From Bacillota bacterium (GTDB taxonomy: Bacteria > Bacillota > Clostridia > DSM-8532), in the NCBI GenBank assembly GCA_023426765.1, contig JAEZBW010000171.1, positions 1 to 8,595 on the forward strand: 8,595 nt of DNA, read 5' to 3'. The notes beneath the pieces are model-generated. The model ran no database searches and had not been told where the DNA came from. It saw nothing but the letters and a program-made list of their open reading frames with translations. Position 1 is the first letter of the stretch, and every line of letters starts with the position of its first letter. Below are positions 1 through 6,803 of this stretch, in pieces. Both the position numbers and the translations under genes were made by a program.

Positions 1-711
1 ACCGGAACAGTCATGAGCCTTCAGAACCGGCAGGAGTTGCTCCGTCTTGCATACCGCTATCATTTACCCATCGTGGAAGACGACGCATACGGGGAGCTGC
101 GGTATGACGGGGAACCGGTGCCCTCTCTGAAGGCATTGGATAACTATGGATATGTCATTTATCTGAGTACCTTTTCAAAGGTTTTGTTCATGGGCTTGCG
201 CGTCGGGTGGCTCCACGCACCGGCGCAGGTGATCCAAAAACTGTCGGGAATCAAGCAGTTGTCGGATCTGCATACAAACAGCCTCGCCCAGTATATTCTG
301 GACGAGTTTATCCGTAAAAAATACTACGAAAGCCATGTGCAGCATGTTCTGGCTGCGAACAGGGAACGGCGGGATATCATGCATCAGGCCATTACTCAAT
401 ATGCCCCCGAAAATATTCCGCTGCAATGGGCTGTTCCACAGGGAGGACTGTATTTTTGGCTGAAACTCCCGTCTGCCATCCCGATGACCCGCTTTTATGA
501 AGAATCCGTCAGAAACGGCGTGGTTTTCGTACCCGATCGGGTATGTTGCCTGGAAGAACCTCAGGGAAATCACATCCGGCTGAACTTCACTTATCCGCCA
601 GCCGGCAGGATCCCTGAAGGAATCCGCAAGCTGATGGGAGCGCTTGAAGCGCTGTATCGGGAATCAGAACCCATCGCCCGCCCATACGGCGGCTATGCCC
701 CAATTCTTTAA
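1..711 (+). CDS. PLP-dependent class I/II aminotransferase, C-terminal part (5' end outside window)
   Basis: The reading frame is open from base 1 to the TAA at 709-711, so the gene is cut by the window edge. The first two visible codons give Thr-Gly, the end of the conserved NPTG loop, judged by gapless alignment with the next gene. About 236 residues are visible. They contain VEDDAYGELRY (cofactor-binding Asp and Tyr region), STFSK with the Schiff-base lysine followed by GLRVGW, PQGGLYFWL, and HIRLNF with the arginine that normally binds the substrate carboxylate. Fold-type I enzymes of this group (2-aminoadipate/aromatic aminotransferase-like, or the C-terminal domain of MocR/GntR fusion regulators) move amino groups between amino acids and 2-oxo acids in the cytoplasm. 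Because the N-terminus is missing, a MocR-type regulator cannot be excluded. Oddity: the usual PGxxF segment after FVP reads DRVCC here. The substrate is not predictable. ATG at 13 is internal, not a start. Confidence 0.9.
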   Translation, partial: TGTVMSLQNRQELLRLAYRYHLPIVEDDAYGELRYDGEPVPSLKALDNYGYVIYLSTFSKVLFMGLRVGWLHAPAQVIQKLSGIKQLSDLHTNSLAQYILDEFIRKKYYESHVQHVLAANRERRDIMHQAITQYAPENIPLQWAVPQGGLYFWLKLPSAIPMTRFYEESVRNGVVFVPDRVCCLEEPQGNHIRLNFTYPPAGRIPEGIRKLMGALEALYRESEPIARPYGGYAPIL

Positions 712-716
712 GGAGG
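711..716 (+). promoter_or_regulatory. Ribosome binding site of second aminotransferase, overlapping the stop of the first
   Basis: AGGAGG lies 7 bases before the ATG at 724, and its first A is the last base of the upstream TAA stop (TAAGGAGG). This fixes the start of the second gene and suggests that the two aminotransferases are co-transcribed and possibly translationally coupled. Confidence 0.85.
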
Positions 717-723
717 AACCGTT

Positions 724-1890
724 ATGCAATTTTCAAACCGTATGAGCCATTTGAAGGCTTCTGAGATCAGGGATCTGCTGAAGCTGACAGAACGGCCTGA
801 AATGATATCCTTTGCAGGGGGGATGCCTGCACCCGAACTTTTCCCGTCCGAGGTGATCCGCTCGGGCATGAATACAGTCCTGTCTGAAAAGCCGGAAGCA
901 GCTTTGCAATATGCCTGTACCGAAGGTTATTCTCCCTTGCGTGAAAAGATCGCCCGCCGGATGGAAGCAAAATTCAGTGCCCGCCTGAGTGGCGAACAAA
1001 TTCTGGTGACCAGCGGATCTCAGCAGGGTCTTGATTTTACCGGACGGCTTTTTTTGGACGAAGGATCGGTTGTTCTGTGTGAAAGCCCCACCTATCTTGC
1101 TGCGATTAATGCGTTCCGCGCGTATATGCCGCGTTTCATCGAAATACCCACCGACAGCGACGGTGTAAAGCCTGAGTGTCTGGAGAAGCTTCTTTTGGAA
1201 ACAGACAATATCCGGTTGATCTATGTCATCCCGGATTTTCAGAACCCCACCGGAAATTCCTGGACGATGGAGCGCAGAAAAGCTTTTATGGATGTGATTA
1301 GGCGCTTTGACATCCCGGTGCTGGAAGACAACCCTTACGGTGAATTACGCTATGAAGGCGAGCGTCTGCCCTCCCTGATGTCGATGGACAAAAAGGGACA
1401 GATCATCTTCACCGGAACCTTTTCGAAAATACTTTGTCCCGGCTTCCGTTTGGGATGGGTAGCCGCAGATGCGGATATTATCCGTAAATATGCCCTGCTG
1501 AAACAGGGTGCCGATTTACATACCGCCATGGCAACACAGATGTGCATCAATGATATCCTGGAAAAATTTGATCTGGAAGGCCATATCCGCAAGCTGCAGC
1601 AGGTATATCGTTCCCGCAGGGATATTATGCTGGATGCCATTGCAAAGTATCTGCCGGACCAGGTTCAGGCGTCCCACCCGCAAGGCGGTCTGTTTTTATG
1701 GCTTACGCTGCCCGACGGCATGAATGCCCGCGAACTCCTTGAAAAAAGCCTTCGGAACAATGTCGCTTTTGTGCCCGGTGGTTCCTTCTTCCCCAATGGA
1801 GGGCATGAAAACACACTGCGCCTGAACTATTCCTATAGCCCCGATGCAGTGATTGTTGAAGGTATCCGGCGACTGGGAGAGGTTATGTAG
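724..1890 (+). CDS. PLP-dependent class I/II aminotransferase (2-aminoadipate/aromatic aminotransferase-like)
   Basis: This is a complete cytoplasmic enzyme of 388 residues, a normal length for a fold-type I aminotransferase without an N-terminal GntR domain. It opens with the ISFAGGMPAPELFP substrate-loop motif (about 28-41). Then come TSGSQQGLD (96-104, cofactor phosphate region), NPTG (174-177), EDNPYGELRY (201-210, pyridine-nitrogen Asp/Asn region and Tyr), GTFSK with the Schiff-base Lys235, FRLGW (241-245), PQGGLFLWL (319-327) and the carboxylate-binding Arg366 in TLRLNY. All catalytic elements are present. Family members transaminate 2-aminoadipate, aromatic or branched-chain amino acids with 2-oxoglutarate; which one applies here cannot be read from sequence. 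It is clearly homologous to the preceding gene, with gapless alignment from NPTG to the lysine loop, so the pair looks like an old tandem duplication. The start is set by AGGAGG 7 bases upstream. Its last 8 bases overlap the end of the convergent VOC gene. Confidence 0.93.
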   Translation: MQFSNRMSHLKASEIRDLLKLTERPEMISFAGGMPAPELFPSEVIRSGMNTVLSEKPEAALQYACTEGYSPLREKIARRMEAKFSARLSGEQILVTSGSQQGLDFTGRLFLDEGSVVLCESPTYLAAINAFRAYMPRFIEIPTDSDGVKPECLEKLLLETDNIRLIYVIPDFQNPTGNSWTMERRKAFMDVIRRFDIPVLEDNPYGELRYEGERLPSLMSMDKKGQIIFTGTFSKILCPGFRLGWVAADADIIRKYALLKQGADLHTAMATQMCINDILEKFDLEGHIRKLQQVYRSRRDIMLDAIAKYLPDQVQASHPQGGLFLWLTLPDGMNARELLEKSLRNNVAFVPGGSFFPNGGHENTLRLNYSYSPDAVIVEGIRRLGEVM

Positions 1891-2275
1891 CCTCTGGCTC
1901 TAGCGTCTTCGGATATTTCCTTTCAATGAACTCAACACGCAGTCCGTTTGGATCCCGTACATTGAAGAATTTCACGAAGGGATTGGGTTGGAAAGGGCCA
2001 CTTTCAATCTCAACACCCTTTGACTGGACATATTTCATCATGTCCTCCACCGACGGGGTTTCAAAACCGATTGCCAGCCCGTTGCCCATGATTTCATCAT
2101 TTCCTCCGGGTTTATAAAGCAGTTCCACCTCGTCTCCGCCGTCGCCCATAAAGACAATTTCAATATTGGGCCACGCCGAAACCCTGCGCCGGATGGAGAG
2201 CCCGACAACCTCCCGATAAAACCGGATGGACTCTTCCATGTCCCTGACCGTGATTGTGCACCAGCAAAATTTCAT
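1883..2275 (-). CDS. VOC superfamily (glyoxalase/dioxygenase fold) small protein
   Basis: The gene encodes 130 residues in the paired beta-alpha-beta-beta-beta pattern of the vicinal oxygen chelate fold. Repeat one is about 1-55 (VRDMEESIRFYREVVGL, then DEVELLY). Repeat two is about 65-118 (GLAIGFETPSVEDMMKY, then VRDPNGLRVEFIE). Typical members are metal-dependent lyases, dioxygenases or antibiotic-binding proteins. The usual glutamate ligand positions look present (Glu51, Glu115), but neither expected histidine ligand is visible: the positions fall near Trp5 and Gly66/Leu67. A classical lactoylglutathione lyase is therefore unlikely. The start at 2275 is chosen because AGGGAGG sits 8 bases upstream; an open frame reaching 2569 lies inside the upstream gene and has no such support. 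It follows the diguanylate cyclase by 23 bases, so the two are probably co-transcribed. Function unknown. Confidence 0.85.
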   Translation of the reverse strand: MKFCWCTITVRDMEESIRFYREVVGLSIRRRVSAWPNIEIVFMGDGGDEVELLYKPGGNDEIMGNGLAIGFETPSVEDMMKYVQSKGVEIESGPFQPNPFVKFFNVRDPNGLRVEFIERKYPKTLEPEAT

Positions 2276-2283
2276 AACCAAAA

Positions 2284-2290
2284 CCTCCCT
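2284..2290 (-). promoter_or_regulatory. Ribosome binding site fixing the VOC gene start
   Basis: On the - strand this reads AGGGAGG, 8 bases before the ATG whose first base is 2275. It decides in favour of the 130-residue product over a longer open frame. Confidence 0.8.
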
Positions 2291-2298
2291 GTATTCGC

Positions 2299-3378
2299 TT
2301 ACGATTCTTCGGAAGTGCAAACGATACGGTTTTTGCCCAATCGTTTTCCGCTGTATAACCTTCTGTCTGCTTCCACGATGATGTCCTGAAGCAGATAATA
2401 ACCCTTGCTTGAGCAGATCCCTATGGTTACCGTGATGTTCAGGTCGGTCTGCTCGTATTTTATTTTTGTATTGGAAATTTGATAATAAATTCGTTTCATG
2501 GTTGAAACAGCCCCCTCCAGCGAGGACTTGTTCAACAGGATCAGTACTTCGTCCCCGCCCCAGCGGCACACATAGTCGGTCTCCCTCACCTTGCGCTGAA
2601 TGATCGACGACAGCCTTTTAATCACCTGGTCACCACAGGAATGGCCATACTTGTCATTGATCTGTTTGAAATTGTCCACATCCATGATCGCGACCACAAA
2701 TTCCACGCCGTAGTTGCTTTTTGAATAGAAAGCATTCTCCAGCCTTTGTTTCATGGCTCTCCGGTTTAATAGCCCGGTCAGCGAATCCACCCTGGCCAAC
2801 TCCAGCAGCCGTGCATTTTGCCGCTTCAATATTTTCTTGTCCTTCTCCAGGTCATCGAGGAAAAGGATTAAGAATAGCAAAACCATGATAAAGGCCATAA
2901 CAGCATTAAAAATAAAGATAAAACTGATCTGCCGCTCTTCCGGATAAACCCGAAACATTGAAAGATCAAACCAGTATGGGGCAAGCCGCATGTTGATGAG
3001 CGTAACAAACGCAAAGACGTATAGCGTATAGATGACCTTTCTGCTCGCCTGGGTGATGCTTTTTACAAAGAAGATCGAAAATACGACACAGATGATGAAC
3101 ATGTCAAACCCGCTGTCCAGCCCCACTGCAACCGTAGCGAAAAAAGAGTGGACACACACCTCTGTAAAAAGAAAAATTAAGACCCCCAGATACTTTTTAT
3201 TCAGGAATACAACAAAAAGCGCTATATAAAAAGCTACAGAGAATACGTTAAAGAAGGACATAAAGAAACTGCCGACCGCACGAAAATAAAAGACATAAAA
3301 CAAATGTGCCAGCACCATGCCCACAAGCATCAGATAGAATATCCTTAAACTTCTGCCGACCAGCTTTTTCCTTTTCAT
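2299..3378 (-). CDS. Membrane-anchored GGDEF diguanylate cyclase
   Basis: The protein has 359 residues. The N-terminal half (about 12-174) holds roughly six hydrophobic segments, probably a membrane sensor domain of unrecognised type. A short charged linker with coiled-coil character (DDLEKDKKILKRQNARLLELA, 175-195) leads into a GGDEF domain (about 196-356). Visible signature elements are DSLTGLLNRR (198-207), the metal-site Asp233 in MDVDNFKQIND, and RWGGDEVLIL with the active-site GGDEV at 274-278. The product-inhibition I-site RETD lies at 265-268 with the standard five-residue spacing. It should condense two GTP to cyclic-di-GMP at the inner membrane face and be feedback-inhibited. Oddity: the fifth motif residue is Val rather than Phe; the metal and catalytic acidic residues are kept, so activity is still expected. 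The start is uncertain: the ATG at 3378 has only a weak GGG upstream, while Met17 has AAGGA about 11 bases before it. No EAL domain is present. Confidence 0.9.
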   Translation of the reverse strand: MKRKKLVGRSLRIFYLMLVGMVLAHLFYVFYFRAVGSFFMSFFNVFSVAFYIALFVVFLNKKYLGVLIFLFTEVCVHSFFATVAVGLDSGFDMFIICVVFSIFFVKSITQASRKVIYTLYVFAFVTLINMRLAPYWFDLSMFRVYPEERQISFIFIFNAVMAFIMVLLFLILFLDDLEKDKKILKRQNARLLELARVDSLTGLLNRRAMKQRLENAFYSKSNYGVEFVVAIMDVDNFKQINDKYGHSCGDQVIKRLSSIIQRKVRETDYVCRWGGDEVLILLNKSSLEGAVSTMKRIYYQISNTKIKYEQTDLNITVTIGICSSKGYYLLQDIIVEADRRLYSGKRLGKNRIVCTSEES

Positions 3379-3430
3379 AGATAGAATTTACCCAGACTTG
3401 CAGCAATCAAACCACATAAATTCCGGAGCC

Positions 3431-3458
3431 AAAAAAAACCGTAATTCCAGAGAAACGG
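3431..3458 (-). terminator. Probable Rho-independent terminator after the SPFH/SH3 gene pair
   Basis: Read on the - strand, CCGTTTC pairs with GAA-(TT bulge)-ACGG around a TCTG loop (3458 to 3439), followed at once by eight T (3438-3431). A-rich bases before the stem can extend the pairing into the T tract. It lies 20 bases after the stop of the SH3-like membrane gene and about 50 bases before the diguanylate cyclase start. That suggests two transcription units, although no convincing promoter is visible in the remaining space. Confidence 0.6.
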
Positions 3459-3478
3459 ATTTTTCTGCTCCCTGCGCG

Positions 3479-4351
3479 TTACTCTTTCAAAATGATTCGA
3501 AGAGTGCCATCTTCCGCCTTTTCAAACCCTAAAAGCTCACAGGTGAAGATGGGGATGCCCGAAGCAGACATTCTCAGGCCACTTCCCGGCTTCAGGTATT
3601 CAAGGCTGTTCTTTCGCGGATCCCAGCGGGAAACCACGGTTTTCTGAACCCACCCCTGTACCTTCCGGTTTTTATCAAAATACTCCACCTTCAGCCATTG
3701 ATCTTCGGTTTTACCAAGATACCGAAGCAGCAGAGCGGAGTCGGTCAGCTTTGTGATCGTTTCGCCGCCGGGAGTCTTGCAGAAATTGACCGATTCTTCG
3801 GCCGGCTGATAATAAACCTGACGATCAGCACCTGCAATCTTCACAGCCACAACAGCAGCGTCGTCCGAACTCACTATATATTCCCGCTCCCAGGTGATGA
3901 AAATGGTGGTCAGCGCACGGTTTGATCCGGGTATGACCCAAAGTGCGACGGTGAGCAGTATCATTAAAATACAGGATATCAGTACAACACGGATGCTGAT
4001 TGCGCCATACGGCGGCTTCCACCGTATGACTCTGTCAAAGAACTTTGACACCGACACGATGATACGAACAAAAAAGTCTTCGATGTTCACCAGAAGCTGA
4101 GGAAATCCTCCTGTTCTAAGCCTGGTGCGAATCACAAGCTTCCCCCAGGTCTTCATGCAGAAGCCCGTTACCGCCAGAATGATTTTCTGCAGGAAGAGCA
4201 GCAACAGCCTCAGCAGCGAAAGCACCAACGGAAGGAAGACAAAAAGCATAAGACACACAACGGCGACAGCGGCGAAAAAAGTAATAAATACCCGCCAGGA
4301 AACATCCAGTGATTGGATCATATTGATAAATATCGCAATAGCCCTGTTCAT
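3479..4351 (-). CDS. Membrane protein with C-terminal SH3-like (SH3b) domain, partner of SPFH-like gene
   Basis: This 290-residue protein was not matched to a named family. Residues about 18-66 form a long hydrophobic stretch, probably two membrane helices or a hairpin. Then comes a basic, amphipathic region (67-113) and a further strong membrane segment at about 118-141. The rest (142-290) is soluble and probably outside the membrane. Within it, about 188-241 (VNFCKTPGGETITKL, then WLKVEY and VQGWVQKTVV) follows the beta pattern of bacterial SH3 domains, including the final GWV strand. Such domains commonly bind peptides or cell-wall glycans; what this one binds is unknown. The ATG at 4351 overlaps the upstream stop as TAATG, and GGGGAGG sits 7 bases before it inside the upstream coding sequence. 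The two genes are therefore almost certainly co-translated and probably act together. The arrangement recalls SPFH-NfeD pairs, but no NfeD-type OB domain is evident. Confidence 0.8.
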   Translation of the reverse strand: MNRAIAIFINMIQSLDVSWRVFITFFAAVAVVCLMLFVFLPLVLSLLRLLLLFLQKIILAVTGFCMKTWGKLVIRTRLRTGGFPQLLVNIEDFFVRIIVSVSKFFDRVIRWKPPYGAISIRVVLISCILMILLTVALWVIPGSNRALTTIFITWEREYIVSSDDAAVVAVKIAGADRQVYYQPAEESVNFCKTPGGETITKLTDSALLLRYLGKTEDQWLKVEYFDKNRKVQGWVQKTVVSRWDPRKNSLEYLKPGSGLRMSASGIPIFTCELLGFEKAEDGTLRIILKE

Positions 4352-5172
4352 TATTCATCCTCCCCTTCATGACTGTTCAGCTGGCTGAGGATGACAACCT
4401 TGTCGGCTTCTTCTATCCGTTCTGCAGCCTGATTGATGGAAAAGCTTTCTTTGCCCGCTTCGGGCCTCATCATTTTCAGGGCGGCTTCTCTGCTGCGCAA
4501 TTCAAACTGTTGCTCCATTTCAGCCAGCTTGATTTCCGCTTCTTTTTTCTGGCGGGCCATCTGCAGCGCAAAATCCTCTTCCAGTTTTTTCACTGCATGG
4601 ACATGTTCATCCTGATGCCTGCGGGTTTGCTGAATCAACTCCAGGGCGTTGGCATCGGGCCTGACCAGAATACTTTCCATATTCACAAGGATTCCATAAT
4701 CCTTTTCCACGCTCTTCTGAAAATCGGTACGGGATAGCATATTCAGGCAATCCCGCTGCAAACTCTGGCTTTTGTCCGGTTCGTAATACATACTGATATT
4801 TTCAAGATAGGGTGTTAATTTTTGCAGAACGAGTTTTGGGACATCCTTCACCATGGAGCGTACAAAAACATCGGGACACGTTATGCGGATGGAAAGGGTG
4901 ATTTTTGCGGTAAAGCCCGCCAGGTCATCGGAAGAACCCAGCGCTTGATCATAAGTTTTCTGAAACTCCCGCAAATCAATCACATATACATTGGCGTACT
5001 GACCGGCCATCAGTTCGGAACGGGTGATATTGCTTCCGGATAAAAAGACGGCGCAGTGATCATCCGTGCCCAGGTAAACCCTCGCGGTGCCGGGCTTCAC
5101 CTGCGGTTTTTCATCGAAAATGCCCATACCCTTGAATTCTTCCTGGAAGATCACGGGATTGAACTCACTCAT
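4351..5172 (-). CDS. SPFH/band-7-like protein with C-terminal coiled coil, no membrane anchor
   Basis: This 273-residue protein is called SPFH-like from overall pattern, not from a definite family match. Residues about 28-172 have the band-7 order: a beta-rich start (ARVYLGTDDHCAVFLSG), a strand plus ITCPDVF resembling the family's 'v.Dp..f' element (91-103), a helical region (104-156), then DYGILVNMESILVRP (158-172), like the family's 'yGi.v....i' segment. Residues about 176-235 are a charged heptad-rich helix (QARs, KKEAEIKLAEMEQQF) typical of SPFH oligomerisation coils. Unlike most stomatins and flotillins it has no N-terminal membrane helix; anchoring may come from the downstream membrane protein. 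Start choice: AAAGGAG touches the ATG at 5181 with no spacing but lies 9 bases before the in-frame ATG at 5172, so 5172 (MSEFNPV) is preferred. Its stop overlaps the next start (TAATG). It has its own promoter after the hom terminator. Confidence 0.75.
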   Translation of the reverse strand: MSEFNPVIFQEEFKGMGIFDEKPQVKPGTARVYLGTDDHCAVFLSGSNITRSELMAGQYANVYVIDLREFQKTYDQALGSSDDLAGFTAKITLSIRITCPDVFVRSMVKDVPKLVLQKLTPYLENISMYYEPDKSQSLQRDCLNMLSRTDFQKSVEKDYGILVNMESILVRPDANALELIQQTRRHQDEHVHAVKKLEEDFALQMARQKKEAEIKLAEMEQQFELRSREAALKMMRPEAGKESFSINQAAERIEEADKVVILSQLNSHEGEDE

Positions 5173-5181
5173 GAACTTCAT

Positions 5182-5188
5182 CTCCTTT
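5182..5188 (-). promoter_or_regulatory. Ribosome binding site deciding the SPFH-like gene start
   Basis: AAAGGAG on the - strand abuts the ATG at 5181 and is 9 bases from the in-frame ATG at 5172. Only the second spacing is usable, so translation is assigned to 5172. Confidence 0.7.
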
Positions 5189-5214
5189 GTTCAACGCATA
5201 TGATTATGGCCAGG

Positions 5215-5237
5215 AATGGTAATTCTACTTTACCATT
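5215..5237. promoter_or_regulatory. Perfect 8-bp inverted repeat over the -10 of the SPFH-like operon promoter (candidate operator)
   Basis: AATGGTAA (5215-5222), a 7-base spacer, and TTACCATT (5230-5237) form a perfect dyad that covers the proposed -10 box at 5227-5232. A repressor bound here would block the promoter. On the + strand the dyad is followed by a T-rich run (TCTTTTTTT), so a + strand terminator is an alternative reading, but no + strand gene ends nearby. Confidence 0.45.
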
Positions 5238-5255
5238 TCTTTTTTTCCATTTCAA
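5227..5255 (-). promoter_or_regulatory. Candidate sigma-A promoter for the SPFH-like/SH3 operon
   Basis: On the - strand: -35 TTGAAA (5255-5250), a 17-base spacer, -10 TAAAGT (5232-5227). That is five and four matches to the consensus hexamers at ideal spacing. It lies just downstream of the hom terminator and about 50 bases before the SPFH-like start, where a promoter is needed. Confidence 0.5.
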
Positions 5256-5294
5256 CAAAAAACCTGATGTTTCGCGGTTCCGCCTCAATGGCAC

Positions 5295-5318
5295 AAAAAA
5301 AGCTGCCCGAAGGCAGCT
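5295..5318 (-). terminator. Rho-independent terminator of hom
   Basis: On the - strand a perfect 7-bp stem, AGCTGCC and GGCAGCT, closes the stable tetraloop TTCG and is followed by an uninterrupted T run of at least six. It begins 15 bases after the hom stop codon. This is the clearest terminator in the window and separates hom from the SPFH-like operon. Confidence 0.92.
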
Positions 5319-5333
5319 GATTTTGTTTTAACT

Positions 5334-6632
5334 TTAAAATATGCGGAGCCGCAGGAAATTCTCCTTGACGAACTCAAACTGCAGAATTTGTTTCAAAGCC
5401 TGTTCCATGGACTTCTCCAGGGCTTCATGGGTTAACAGCACGATGGGGACATAATTTTCCTTCTCGTGGGTTTCAAGCTGCACCATGGAAGCGATGGATA
5501 TGCCGTGATCGGCCAAAACACCTGAGATCTTTGTCAGAACACCGGGAACGTCCCGGGTGAAAAACCGTAAATAGAACCGGTTTGTGATTTCTTCTGTGGG
5601 GATCAGCTTCACATCCATGGTTGGGCTGATCAAGCCGCTTTTCAGCTTCTCTCCGTTATTGCATAAACGTTCGGTCAAATCCACAATGTCGCTGACGATC
5701 GCGCTGGCGGTAGGTCTTTCTCCCGCTCCCGGTCCATAAAACATCGTATTGCCCACAAAATCACCCTTGACGAAAATCGCATTCAGTTCGTTGCTGACAG
5801 CCGAAAGCAGATGCTTATTGCTGATTAATGTGGGATGTACCCTTAAATCAAGGCCGCCGTTGACAACCTGATAAATGGCAAGCAGTTTGATAGTATATCC
5901 GAAGGATTTGGCAAAATCGATATCCAGTTTGGTAATACCGGTGATGCCCTCCATGTAAAGGCTTTCAAAAGGAACAAAGCTGTTTGAAGCAATAGAGGCA
6001 AGGATTGTCAGCTTGTGACCGGCATCCCCCCCGCTGATATCCAGCGTCGGATCGGCTTCGGCAAAGCCCTTCTCCTGCGCACCCTTCAGCGCTTCGTTGA
6101 ATTCCAGGCCCTCCTGATGCATCTTCGTGAGGATATAATTGGAGGTTCCGTTCAGAATACCGTAGATGCTTTCGATATTATTGGCAATCAAACCTTCCCT
6201 GAGACCTTTGATGATGGGAATTCCGCCTCCCACGCTGGCTTCAAACAGGAGATTGACGCCATTTTCCGAGGCTGTTTTAAACAGCTCGCGTCCATGGGTC
6301 GCAATCAGCGCCTTGTTTGCCGTAACGACATGTTTGCCGTTTTGCAGAGCCTTTGATATAAAACTGAAGGCTGGCTGGTATCCGCCAATGGTTTCGACGA
6401 TCACGCTGATCTCGGGATCTCCGAGCAACTCATTCACATCGGTAGTGCATTTCACCGTGGTCAGGTCAATATCGCGCTCCTTGCTCCAGTCAAGCTCCGC
6501 AATGGATTTCAGGTTAAACGTGATTCCGCTGCGGGTTTTCAGCAGTTCCTTCTGCTGCAGCAATACCCTGGCCACGCCGGTTCCTACCGTTCCCAATCCG
6601 ATGATCCCAATGTGAATCTGTTCTTTTTTCAT
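5334..6632 (-). CDS. hom: Homoserine dehydrogenase (EC 1.1.1.3) with C-terminal ACT domain
   Basis: The enzyme reduces L-aspartate 4-semialdehyde to L-homoserine with NAD(P)H in the cytoplasm, the branch step to threonine and methionine. Its 432 residues match the usual length of the ACT-containing form. The N-terminal nucleotide-binding fold carries GLGTVG (12-17). Lys107 lies in the conserved VVTANKALIA segment, and NGTSNYILT (161-169) is the catalytic-domain signature. GFAEADPTLDISGGDAGHK (189-207) holds the catalytic Asp203 and Lys207, with the same four-residue spacing known in the yeast enzyme. GPGAGERPTASAIVSDI follows at 300-316. The ACT domain covers about 353-432 (LRFFTRDVPGVLTKISGVLADHGI) and in relatives gives threonine feedback inhibition. 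TAAGGAG lies 11 bases before the ATG, a slightly long spacing. No thrB, thrC or aspartokinase gene adjoins; hom appears to be a single-gene unit with its own promoter and terminator. Confidence 0.97.
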   Translation of the reverse strand: MKKEQIHIGIIGLGTVGTGVARVLLQQKELLKTRSGITFNLKSIAELDWSKERDIDLTTVKCTTDVNELLGDPEISVIVETIGGYQPAFSFISKALQNGKHVVTANKALIATHGRELFKTASENGVNLLFEASVGGGIPIIKGLREGLIANNIESIYGILNGTSNYILTKMHQEGLEFNEALKGAQEKGFAEADPTLDISGGDAGHKLTILASIASNSFVPFESLYMEGITGITKLDIDFAKSFGYTIKLLAIYQVVNGGLDLRVHPTLISNKHLLSAVSNELNAIFVKGDFVGNTMFYGPGAGERPTASAIVSDIVDLTERLCNNGEKLKSGLISPTMDVKLIPTEEITNRFYLRFFTRDVPGVLTKISGVLADHGISIASMVQLETHEKENYVPIVLLTHEALEKSMEQALKQILQFEFVKENFLRLRIF

Positions 6633-6797
6633 ATAGTCGCTCGCTCCTTATCCAATGAATTCTTTGTTCCCCCAAATGCATCCCATACAGCACACTTCTA
6701 AATCGCATAAATGCTGAATGCATCATTATTGCATTGCGCAAATAATCAGGGTATAAGCAAAGGAAACGCATCTTCCCTCACTCTGCGCTTTTCGATT
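6633..6797 (-). promoter_or_regulatory. Long 5' leader of hom, possible regulatory RNA
   Basis: From the promoter's predicted start (about 6797) to the hom ATG there are about 165 nt of non-coding leader. It holds a perfect 6-bp hairpin, AATGCA-7 nt-TGCATT (6717-6722 with 6730-6735), and a competing partner AATGC at 6710-6714 that could pair with the same GCATT. AATGCATC also occurs twice (6675-6682 and 6717-6724). I see no T-box signature, no recognisable SAM-riboswitch core and no internal U-tract terminator. Function is unproven. Confidence 0.3.
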
Positions 6798-6803
6798 AGA
6801 GTT

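Noticed and set aside
1883..2569. Longer - strand frame extending the VOC protein by about 98 residues
   Set aside because: The extra part lies within the diguanylate cyclase gene in another frame, resembles nothing, and the ATG at 2275 has a strong ribosome site.
6514..6771. 85-residue - strand open frame in the hom leader, considered as a leader peptide
   Set aside because: Its ribosome site (GAGGG) is too close to the ATG, it runs far into hom in another frame, and it has no run of Thr, Ile or Met codons beyond one Met-Met pair.
6633..6797. T-box or SAM riboswitch upstream of hom
   Set aside because: No T-box core (AGGGTGG-type bulge sequence) and no transcription terminator hairpin with U tract were found in the leader.
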